In this document: positions 1 to 5,112 of the stretch, piece by piece | Numbering within the stretch: position 1 is the first letter of the stretch | Layout: each line of letters opens with the position of its first letter | NCBI GenBank assembly: GCA_014380965.1 | Contig: JACMIV010000058.1 | Location: forward strand, 1-7,476 | Direction of reading: 5' to 3' | Length of the DNA: 7,476 bases | DNA from: Rhizobiaceae bacterium | Lineage (GTDB): Bacteria > Pseudomonadota > Alphaproteobacteria > Rhizobiales > Rhizobiaceae | The notes under the pieces: model-generated | What the model was told of the DNA's origin: nothing | Database searches by the model: none | What the model saw: only the letters and a program-made list of their open reading frames with translations | Position numbers and translations under genes: made by a program

Positions 1-321
1 CTGGCCGTCGACCGTCAGCTCAATCGCCGTCATGCGCTTGTCGAAGGGCTGGCTCAGGCCGCGCCAGACGCCGATCGTCTTGATCAGGCTCTCGGTCTTC
101 AGCGTCGCGGCCTCGATCCGGCCCTTGGCCGCCGCCGGGACGACGCCGTCCGGCCCCGCGCTCCCGAAGCCGTCCTCATCGCCCCATGTTTTAGGAATAC
201 TGTCCTTTGATGCGCGTTCCAACGCCTCCATCTCGCGCGTCAGAACGACGAGGAGCCGCTCGGAGAGCAAGCCGTGGCCCCCACGCCCCGTCCGCGTCCG
301 CATCTTCTTCTCGACCGCCAT
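1..321 (-). CDS. Hypothetical protein, partial (C-terminus beyond left edge)
   Basis: An open frame of 107 codons reads leftward from an ATG at 321-319 and leaves the window without a stop. The predicted start reads MAVEKKMRTRTGRGG and is preceded by an AG-rich Shine-Dalgarno stretch (GAGGTGAGG on the minus strand) about 4 nt upstream, which supports this start; a second in-frame ATG lies at 303-301. The protein opens with a basic, glycine-containing tail. A probable amphipathic helix follows (residues about 20-40, with SERLLVVLTREMEALERA), then a Gly/Ala/Pro linker and a second charged helical region near the edge. There is no signal peptide or membrane segment. I do not recognise the family. 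It follows the YcgN gene on the same strand after a 137-bp gap but appears to have its own promoter at 427-455. A phage or gene-transfer-agent packaging role (small-terminase-like) is only a speculation from size and helical charge pattern. Confidence 0.75.
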   Translation of the reverse strand, partial: MAVEKKMRTRTGRGGHGLLSERLLVVLTREMEALERASKDSIPKTWGDEDGFGSAGPDGVVPAAAKGRIEAATLKTESLIKTIGVWRGLSQPFDKRMTAIELTVDGQ

Positions 322-426
322 GCAACCTCACCTCGGCCTTGCGAAACAGCAATCCGCTCCAGAAACGCAAAGGGCGCCGAAGCCCCTTCCGGAACCCGCC
401 GCCCACAGTTTTTCGACCGTAGCTGA

Positions 427-455
427 ACTCTACCCGACCACCGTCACGCCGTCAA
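427..455 (-). promoter_or_regulatory. Sigma70-like promoter for the left-edge gene
   Basis: On the minus strand, a -35 box TTGACG (450-455; five of six matches to TTGACA) is separated by exactly 17 bp from a -10-like box TAGAGT (427-432; four of six matches to TATAAT). It begins 3 bp after the stop codon of the YcgN gene and would start transcription near position 420, giving a leader of roughly 100 nt before the ATG at 321. This suggests the left-edge gene is expressed independently of the YcgN gene. The call rests on the sequence match alone. Confidence 0.45.
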
Positions 456-458
456 GGC

Positions 459-983
459 TTATTTTCCTATTTCATGCTTTTTCGACTCTGCGATCCCAGC
501 GTCGATCAGGACCTCGCCTGCCATCGGATCCTCCCCCGGCCACTCCGCCAAGTGGTCTTCGAGGTCGTCCGTATCCATCCCGTCCTCGCTGATCGTTCGC
601 CCGCGCACCGACACGCCCGCCGCATGAACCGTCTCCGGATCGCCTGACACCAGCGGATGCCACCAGTAGAGATCCTCCCCGTCGCGCACGAGGCGATAGG
701 CGCAGGTCGGCGGCAGCCAGACGATCTTGCGCACCTCGGCGGCCGTCAGTCCGATGCAGTCCGGAACGACGGCCCGACGGTTGGCGTAGTCCGAGCAGCG
801 GCAGCTCTCGCCGTCGAGCAGCGTGCAGGCGACGTTGGTCCAGGCGATCTCCCCCGTGTCCCAGTCCTCCAGCTTGTTCAGGCAGCAGCGCCCGCAACCG
901 TCGCACAGACTCTCCCATTCCGCCGGGGTCATTTCCTCGAGGCTCTTCACGCGCCAGAACGGCTTGTTGCCTGAATCACCCAT
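459..983 (-). CDS. YcgN family cysteine cluster protein (UPF0260)
   Basis: A 174-residue soluble protein of the YcgN/UPF0260 family, which carries a CxxCxxCC-type cysteine cluster thought to bind zinc or an iron-sulfur centre; its cellular role is not established. Numbering from the ATG at 983, the sequence shows [20 protein letters not shown] followed by the signature CDGCGRCC (Cys 27, 30, 33, 34), the LNKLED motif, and further cysteines at 53, 61, 63, 76 and 94. The [10 protein letters not shown] segment and the acidic C-terminus are also family-typical, and the length matches full-length members. An in-frame TTG three bases earlier (986-984) is a less likely start. No Shine-Dalgarno sequence is visible: the start is preceded by a run of eight T on the coding strand. 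The gene is divergent from the PBP gene. The family assignment is secure; the metal ligand and function are inference from the family. Confidence 0.95.
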   Translation of the reverse strand: MGDSGNKPFWRVKSLEEMTPAEWESLCDGCGRCCLNKLEDWDTGEIAWTNVACTLLDGESCRCSDYANRRAVVPDCIGLTAAEVRKIVWLPPTCAYRLVRDGEDLYWWHPLVSGDPETVHAAGVSVRGRTISEDGMDTDDLEDHLAEWPGEDPMAGEVLIDAGIAESKKHEIGK

Positions 984-1020
984 CAAAAAAAATCGTTCAT
1001 AGGGTCAATGTCTTTTCTTG

Positions 1021-1049
1021 TTGTCGCCGCATCTGCCACGCACTTAATC
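1021..1049 (+). promoter_or_regulatory. Possible promoter for the PBP gene
   Basis: In the divergent gap between the YcgN and PBP genes, TTGTCG (1021-1026) and TTAATC (1044-1049) are spaced by 17 bp in the plus orientation. This is a moderate match to a sigma70 promoter (four of six in each box). It would give a leader of about 65 nt before the ATG at 1122. No comparably good minus-strand promoter for the YcgN gene was found in the same gap. Confidence 0.3.
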
Positions 1050-1121
1050 TCGTTGAAGGAAGTGCGATGCTAGGTCAAACAAGCATCGGATGAGAGCGCC
1101 GCGGGATCGGCCGAAGGGATC

Positions 1122-3317
1122 ATGTTGAGCGTGCGCCACCCCCCGACAGCCCAGCAAAAAATCGGCGTGCCCAAACCCTCGGGGCGCAGACGCCGCGCGC
1201 CTTCGCGCCTGATCGAACTCGACGCCTGGATCGATTCGAGCCTCTGGCGCTTCGGTCACTCGTTCTCCGCCGCCTGGGAAACGATTACCATCGTTTCGCG
1301 GAAATTTCGCGCCCGCGGCTTCAAGCGGTTCCTCGTCGAGATATCGGGCGAGGCGTTCACGCTCGGTGTCGTCGGCCTCATCGCGATGCTTGTCCTCGCC
1401 CAGCCTGCGATGCGGCTCACCGAGTACGGCCTGCCGCTCCAGACCGATTATTCCGTCCTCTTCCTCGACCGGCACGGCAACGAGATCGGCCGGCGCGGCG
1501 TCCTGCGCTCGGACGCGATCCCCATCGAGGAGATGCCGGACCCGTTCGTGAAGGCGGTCCTTGCGACCGAGGACCGCCGCTTCTTCGATCACTGGGGCAT
1601 CGACTTCTTCGGCCTTGCCCGCGCTCTCACCGAGAACGCCAAGGCCGGCAGCGTCGTCCAGGGCGGCTCGACCCTCACCCAGCAGCTCGCCAAGAACATC
1701 TTCCTGTCGAACGAGCGCACGATCGACCGCAAGATCAACGAGGCCTTCCTGTCGCTCTGGCTGGAATCGAACCTCTCCAAGCGGGACATCCTCGGCATGT
1801 ATCTCGACCGCGCCTATATGGGCGGCGGCACGTTCGGGGCGGCGGGCGCCGCCGAGTTCTACTTCGCCAAGAACATCCGCGAGGTCTCGCTCGCCGAGGC
1901 CGCGATGCTCGCCGGCCTCTTCAAGGCGCCGGCGAAATACGCGCCGCACATCAACCTTCCCGCCGCGCGCGCGCGCGCCAACGACGTCCTGTCGAACATG
2001 GTCCAGGCCGGATTTATGACCGAGGGGCAGGTCGTCGCCGCTCGACGACTGCCGGCCACCGCCGTCGACCGCTCGACCATCGCCTCGCCCGACTATTTCC
2101 TCGACTTCGCCTTCGCCGAGGTCCAGCGCCTCGCCGCCACCATTCCGCATCGCACCTTCGTCGCCCGCACCAGCTTCGACGCCGGCCTTCAACAACTCGC
2201 CGACGAATCGGTCGAGTATCACCTGCGTCAGTTCGGCAAGGCTTACGACGTCGAGGAGGCGGCCATGGTCGTGCTCGACGACGCGGGCGGCGTCCGTGCC
2301 ATGGTGGGCGGGCGCGACTACGGCCTCTCCCAGTTCAACCGCGCCACCAAGGCGCTTCGCCAGCCAGGATCGTCCTTCAAGGGATACATCTACGCTGCGG
2401 CGATGGAGAACGGCTACAAGCCCGAGGACGTCGTCTCCGACGCGCCGATCTCCGTCGGCGGCTGGTCGCCGCAGAACTACGGTCGCTCCTTTGCCGGCCG
2501 CGTGTCGCTGACGATGGCGCTCGCCAAGTCCTTCAACACCGTCCCCGTCCGCCTCAGCCAGAAGATCGGCATGAAAAAAGTGACCGAGATCGCCAAGGCG
2601 ATGGGCGTCGAGTCCCCGCTGCGCGGCGACAAGACCATGGCGCTCGGAACCTCCGAGGTCACCGTCCTCGACCAGGCGACCGGCTACGCCGTCTTTCCCG
2701 CCGGCGGCATGGACAGCCACCGCCACGCCGTCGTGCAGCTCTCCGACACGAGCGGCGAGGTCCTATGGGACTTTTCGCGCGACATGCCCGGCCGCCATCG
2801 AGTCCTGTCCGAGCAGGCGGCCAAATCGATGAACGAGATGCTCGTTCAGATTCCCGTCAACGGCACCGCCCGCAGGGCCGCTCTGTCGATGACGCGCGCG
2901 GCCGGCAAGACCGGCACGACGCAAGGCTACCGCGACGCCTGGTTCGTCGGATACACCGGCAATTTCACCGCCGCCGTCTGGTACGGCAACGATTCCTTCC
3001 GCCCGACCAAGAACCTCACCGGCGGCTCGCTCCCCGCGCAGACGTGGCAACGTTTCATGGAAGCCGCGCATCAGGGCATCGAGCTTCGGCCGATCCCCGA
3101 TCTCGACGATCCCCTGCCCCCGCCGTCGGAGGAGACGGTCGCCGTCGCAGAGGGCGAAGACGCCGCCCCGCGTCCCGTCCGCCCCCTCTCGCTCACCGCC
3201 GCCTCGCAGAAGGTGCTGGTCGATCTCGGGACACTCTTCGAGACCGCACCGGCTCTCGGCCCCGAGAAGGTCGCCGCCAACGGCGCCGAGGGCGAGCTGT
3301 CCGCCGCGCGCCGCTGA
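1122..3317 (+). CDS. Class A penicillin-binding protein (bifunctional glycosyltransferase/transpeptidase, PBP1A-like)
   Basis: A 731-residue inner-membrane enzyme that polymerises lipid II into glycan strands and cross-links the stem peptides in the periplasm. Residues 1-78 form a long basic cytoplasmic tail, followed by one membrane segment (about 79-97). The GT51 domain shows ATEDRRFFDHWGID with catalytic Glu150, QGGSTLTQQLAKN (180-192), RKINEAF (203-209), YLDRAYMGGGTFG (from 227) and LAEAAMLAGLFKAP (257-270). The transpeptidase domain shows the acyl-ester serine in SSFK (Ser417, Lys420), SFN (470-472) and KTGT (596-599), so both activities look intact. The C-terminal tail (about 650-731) is Pro/Asp/Glu-rich and probably disordered. 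A GAAGGG sequence lies only 3 nt before the ATG; in-frame TTG (1125) and GTG (1131) are alternative starts. The gene is likely cotranscribed with the downstream DUF1214/DUF1254 pair. The long cytoplasmic tail resembles PBP1A-family members of Hyphomicrobiales; the exact paralogue name is not assigned. Confidence 0.96.
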   Translation: MLSVRHPPTAQQKIGVPKPSGRRRRAPSRLIELDAWIDSSLWRFGHSFSAAWETITIVSRKFRARGFKRFLVEISGEAFTLGVVGLIAMLVLAQPAMRLTEYGLPLQTDYSVLFLDRHGNEIGRRGVLRSDAIPIEEMPDPFVKAVLATEDRRFFDHWGIDFFGLARALTENAKAGSVVQGGSTLTQQLAKNIFLSNERTIDRKINEAFLSLWLESNLSKRDILGMYLDRAYMGGGTFGAAGAAEFYFAKNIREVSLAEAAMLAGLFKAPAKYAPHINLPAARARANDVLSNMVQAGFMTEGQVVAARRLPATAVDRSTIASPDYFLDFAFAEVQRLAATIPHRTFVARTSFDAGLQQLADESVEYHLRQFGKAYDVEEAAMVVLDDAGGVRAMVGGRDYGLSQFNRATKALRQPGSSFKGYIYAAAMENGYKPEDVVSDAPISVGGWSPQNYGRSFAGRVSLTMALAKSFNTVPVRLSQKIGMKKVTEIAKAMGVESPLRGDKTMALGTSEVTVLDQATGYAVFPAGGMDSHRHAVVQLSDTSGEVLWDFSRDMPGRHRVLSEQAAKSMNEMLVQIPVNGTARRAALSMTRAAGKTGTTQGYRDAWFVGYTGNFTAAVWYGNDSFRPTKNLTGGSLPAQTWQRFMEAAHQGIELRPIPDLDDPLPPPSEETVAVAEGEDAAPRPVRPLSLTAASQKVLVDLGTLFETAPALGPEKVAANGAEGELSAARR

Positions 3318-3328
3318 CTGCCCCCGCA

Positions 3329-3350
3329 TCAGGCCTGACGCCCAGCGTCA
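3329..3350. repeat. Overlapping inverted repeats after the PBP gene
   Basis: Twelve bases after the PBP stop codon there is a perfect 10-bp palindrome, TCAGGCCTGA (3329-3338). It overlaps a perfect 6-bp hairpin TGACGC-cca-GCGTCA (3336-3350). The two share bases 3336-3338, so they cannot form at the same time. No T run follows, so this is not a classical intrinsic terminator. It could mark an RNA 3' processing point, a pause or a weak terminator between the PBP and DUF1214 genes. Confidence 0.4.
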
Positions 3351-3450
3351 TCGACCCCGTCGCTGCGGGCTTGCGCCTCGCCCATGCGCGTGTCACGCAG
3401 CCCGGCAGGCGACCGCCGCCGTGCCCATTCCATCCAGACCTTGCGGACCC

Positions 3451-4035
3451 ATGCGCCTCCTCCTCCTCCTTGCCCTCTCCTTGTCGATCGCGCTCGGCGT
3501 CGGAGCATGGTCGGCGCTCCTGGCGCTGGAGCAGTCGGCCGATCTCGGCACGGAACAGGTCGGCCCCTGGCTTGCGAATCCGCTCGCCGGTTCGGTCGAG
3601 GCGGATCCCTATTCGAAGGCTCGCCTCGCCAGAATCGGCAACCTGACGCTTGGCGTCGGCGAGGGCGTCGTCTTCCGGGCAACGCGCGACAGCGCCGGCG
3701 CTGCGCTCCGCCGCGAGTGTTCCTACGGCCTCGAAGGCCAGACGCCGCCGGCACGCGTCTGGACGCTTGCCGCCTTCTCGCAGACCGGGCGTCTCATCCA
3801 GCCCGGTGACGGGCGGCCGGGCTGGCTCGTCTCGCGCGGCCTCCTGCGAGGCGAGGACAACCGCTTCGAGATCGCTGTCGGCCCGTCCGCCCGTCCCGGC
3901 AATTGGCTTGCCGTCACCGGAGAGGGACCGTACGTCCTCGCGCTGACGCTCTACGACACGCCGGCGAGCACATCGAGCGGCCTTGGCGATCTCGAAATGC
4001 CGGCACTCCTCGCGAAAGGCTGCGCTGTTGGGTAG
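3451..4035 (+). CDS. DUF1214 domain-containing membrane protein
   Basis: A 194-residue protein with one N-terminal membrane segment or uncleaved signal anchor (MRLLLLLALSLSIALGVGAW, residues 1-20), followed by a DUF1214-type periplasmic domain. Family-typical stretches are VGPWLANPLAG, DPYSKARLARIGNLTLG, a mid-domain RRECSYGLEG, RVWTLAAF, the NWLAVTGEGPYVLALTLYDTP segment and a C-terminal cysteine. The function of DUF1214 is unknown. In many bacteria DUF1214 is fused behind DUF1254 in one longer protein; here the two are separate genes with DUF1214 first. An upstream in-frame GTG at 3421 would add ten residues ahead of the hydrophobic segment, so I prefer the ATG at 3451, although its ribosome-binding site is weak. 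The stop overlaps the next gene's start by 8 bp. The protein has exactly two cysteines (Cys90 and Cys191). Confidence 0.88.
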   Translation: MRLLLLLALSLSIALGVGAWSALLALEQSADLGTEQVGPWLANPLAGSVEADPYSKARLARIGNLTLGVGEGVVFRATRDSAGAALRRECSYGLEGQTPPARVWTLAAFSQTGRLIQPGDGRPGWLVSRGLLRGEDNRFEIAVGPSARPGNWLAVTGEGPYVLALTLYDTPASTSSGLGDLEMPALLAKGCAVG

Positions 4036-4645
4036 GCTGATCCTTGCGCTCGCCGTCGGTCTTCTCGGTGCCGCCGTCGTCCACATCGCCGTGATCTTCG
4101 CGATCCCGGCCCTTGCCGGAAACAACGCCTGGGCCCGCCTCGGCCGGCTCGGCGACATGAACGCCGTCGTCCGGCTGGATGCGCTCCGCAGCGAGGCGAC
4201 GGACGGTACCGAGCCCGCGTCAGACAGGCTCCGCACCGATTTCGCCTTCGTCGATCCGGGTTTTGTCACCGCCGGCTGCCGCTTCTCGCTTGCGGAAGGC
4301 CCCGTCAGGCTCGCGGCCGGCCAGCGCACCGAGTTCTGGTCGGCGTCGATCTATTCGCGGCGCGGGGACAATCTCTATTCGATCAACGACAGGTCTGCGG
4401 TCGAAGGCCAGTTCGATCTTCTGGTCGGAACGGCGGATCAGCTGGTCGAGGCAAGGGCAAACAGCGCCGACCGTGACGAGACCGCGATCCCGGTGACGAT
4501 CGCGAGCGTCGAGGCCTACCTCACGCTGCGCGCTCTCGTCGACGAGGAGAGCAAGCGGCCCGGCGTCGACGCCTTCGTGTCGTCGGTCACCTGCGAGCCC
4601 GTCGAGGAACCGAGCGCCGGTATCAGCCCGTCCCGCGAAAGCTGA
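4028..4645 (+). CDS. DUF1254 domain-containing membrane protein
   Basis: A 205-residue protein beginning with a hydrophobic anchor (GRLILALAVGLLGAAVVHIA and on to about residue 28), followed by a DUF1254-like periplasmic domain. The recognisable pattern includes NAWARL, FVDPGFVTAGCRFSLAEGPV, FWSASIYSRRGDNLYSINDR and VEAYLTLRALV, with a final cysteine near the C-terminus (VTCEP). Function is unknown. The frame is open upstream to a TTG at 3983, but starting there would put a charged stretch before the anchor. I chose the TTG at 4028 because it follows AAAGG (4015-4019) by 8 nt and directly precedes the anchor. It overlaps the end of the DUF1214 gene by 8 bp, which suggests translational coupling and joint stoichiometry. 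Like its partner it has exactly two cysteines (Cys84 and Cys189). Family membership is solid; the start codon is likely but not certain. Confidence 0.87.
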   Translation: MGRLILALAVGLLGAAVVHIAVIFAIPALAGNNAWARLGRLGDMNAVVRLDALRSEATDGTEPASDRLRTDFAFVDPGFVTAGCRFSLAEGPVRLAAGQRTEFWSASIYSRRGDNLYSINDRSAVEGQFDLLVGTADQLVEARANSADRDETAIPVTIASVEAYLTLRALVDEESKRPGVDAFVSSVTCEPVEEPSAGISPSRES

Positions 4646-4677
4646 TAAGCCTGAGAATGAGGAGACACGTACGCTGC

Positions 4678-4691
4678 GACAGGAAACTGTC
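4678..4691 (+). other. Small GNRA-capped hairpin downstream of DUF1254
   Basis: A perfect 5-bp inverted repeat GACAG / CTGTC encloses the loop GAAA, a stable GNRA tetraloop in plus-strand RNA. It lies 33 nt after the DUF1254 stop codon and 13 nt before the larger hairpin at 4705-4734. No U tract follows. It may belong to a 3' end structure of the PBP-DUF1214-DUF1254 transcript, but the stem is short enough to occur by chance. Confidence 0.3.
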
Positions 4692-4860
4692 AGGCGTGGA
4701 GTTGCGCCGGCAGGTCTGCGGTAGCCTGCCGGCGGTCGAGCGGTTCCCGTCGGATACACGGCAGGATCACGATCTCGGCTTCTCGTCCGGCCCGCTCCGC
4801 CGTCATCGTCTCGCGGCGGACCAGGGCCGGTGGGTCGGGGAATCGGAACACGGTTGCCAT
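4690..4860 (-). CDS. Probable small protein, 56 residues, unknown function
   Basis: A short minus-strand frame runs from ATG (4860-4858) to TGA (4692-4690), encoding a product that starts MATVFRFPDPPALVRRE and has a central AEIVILPCIRREP segment. A Shine-Dalgarno AGAGG lies about 8 nt before the ATG. By hand count 43 of 55 sense codons after the start end in G or C, in line with its neighbours. The layout (a short MATV-type start, a charged middle, then a hydrophobic I-V/I-I-x-P-x-[IV]-R strand) reminds me of small conserved proteins of Hyphomicrobiales with an 'IIIFPGVRYE'-like core, but that is from memory. No membrane segment or known domain is seen. It lies alone, convergent with the DUF1254 gene and divergent from the DUF2336 gene. 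The competing plus-strand frame over the same bases (4657-4866) has a poorer ribosome site and a less protein-like composition. Function unknown. Confidence 0.5.
   Translation of the reverse strand: MATVFRFPDPPALVRRETMTAERAGREAEIVILPCIRREPLDRRQATADLPAQLHA
4705..4734. repeat. Perfect 10-bp GC-rich inverted repeat
   Basis: CGCCGGCAGG (4705-4714) is exactly matched by its reverse complement CCTGCCGGCG (4725-4734), with a 10-base loop; a G-U pair could extend the stem inward by one. It lies 59 nt after the DUF1254 stop and inside the 3' end of the proposed small minus-strand gene. No T run follows on either strand. Possible roles are a transcript-stabilising or factor-assisted termination structure for the plus-strand operon, or a palindromic intergenic repeat. 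Confidence 0.5.
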
Positions 4861-4867
4861 GACTGAA

Positions 4868-4878
4868 ACCTCTGAGGT
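4868..4878 (-). promoter_or_regulatory. Ribosome-binding site of the small minus-strand gene inside a short palindrome
   Basis: On the minus strand the sequence is ACCTC-A-GAGGT, a perfect 5-bp inverted repeat around one central base. Its right arm supplies the AGAGG Shine-Dalgarno sequence about 8 nt before the ATG at 4860. The one-base centre makes it a poor RNA hairpin, so as a palindrome it would more plausibly be read as double-stranded DNA. The ribosome-site role is the better supported reading. Confidence 0.35.
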
Positions 4879-5044
4879 CCTCGAACTTTCGGCCGGACTA
4901 TGCTGACCCGACCTTTCGTGAAGCTAGAGTTCGGCGCGGAGAACGGAGAGTGAAATCCTTCGAAAAGGTCAACGAAAACAAAAACCGCGACGAAATGGAG
5001 CCGCTGGACCAGCATTTCGCTTCGGCCTCAACAGTCCGTCAAGG

Positions 5045-5074
5045 TTAACAGCTTCATAAGGACTTTGCTCTAAT
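5045..5074 (+). promoter_or_regulatory. Sigma70-like promoter for the DUF2336 gene, overlapped by a CtrA-box-like motif
   Basis: TTAACA (5045-5050) and TCTAAT (5069-5074) each match the sigma70 consensus boxes at five of six positions and are spaced by 18 bp. Transcription would start near 5081, giving a leader of about 30 nt before the ATG at 5113. The -35 box overlaps TTAA-N7-ATAA (5045-5059), one mismatch from the CtrA consensus TTAA-N7-TTAA. CtrA is the cell-cycle response regulator of alphaproteobacteria and its sites often overlap -35 elements. The promoter match is good; CtrA control is inference. Confidence 0.5.
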
Positions 5075-5112
5075 CCTGACGAGCCAACGCATCAGAGAGC
5101 CATCGAAAGCCT

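Noticed and set aside
32..592. Plus-strand frame of 186 codons over the left-edge and YcgN genes
   Set aside because: It is antisense to the left-edge gene and to the end of a clear YcgN gene; the translation is Ser/Pro/Arg-rich with no domain.
1054..1080. Second possible plus-strand promoter (TTGAAG ... AAAC) ahead of the PBP gene
   Set aside because: No acceptable -10 box lies at 16-18 bp spacing; the pair at 1021-1049 is better.
1044..2726. Long minus-strand frame (560 codons) opposite the PBP gene
   Set aside because: It lies fully antisense to a PBP gene with intact catalytic motifs. Long antisense frames are expected in GC-rich DNA, and the translation is a repetitive Asp/Glu/Gly/Arg/Val mix without domains.
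2765..3646. Plus-strand frame of 293 codons spanning the PBP 3' end and the DUF1214 gene start
   Set aside because: It is out of frame with two well-supported genes, and the translation is Arg/Pro-rich low complexity, typical of a shifted GC-rich frame.
3193..4329. Minus-strand frame of 378 codons opposite the PBP tail and the DUF1214/DUF1254 genes
   Set aside because: It is antisense to three recognised genes, with an Arg/Ala/Ser-rich translation and no motif.
4220..4759. Minus-strand frame of 179 codons across the DUF1254 gene end and the gap
   Set aside because: Most of it is antisense to the DUF1254 gene, and it overlaps the better supported small gene in another frame.
4657..4866. Plus-strand frame of 69 codons just after the DUF1254 gene
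   Set aside because: It competes with the minus-strand small gene, has a weaker ribosome site, and its Arg/His/Cys/Asp-rich translation looks like the antisense of a gene. I cannot exclude it fully.
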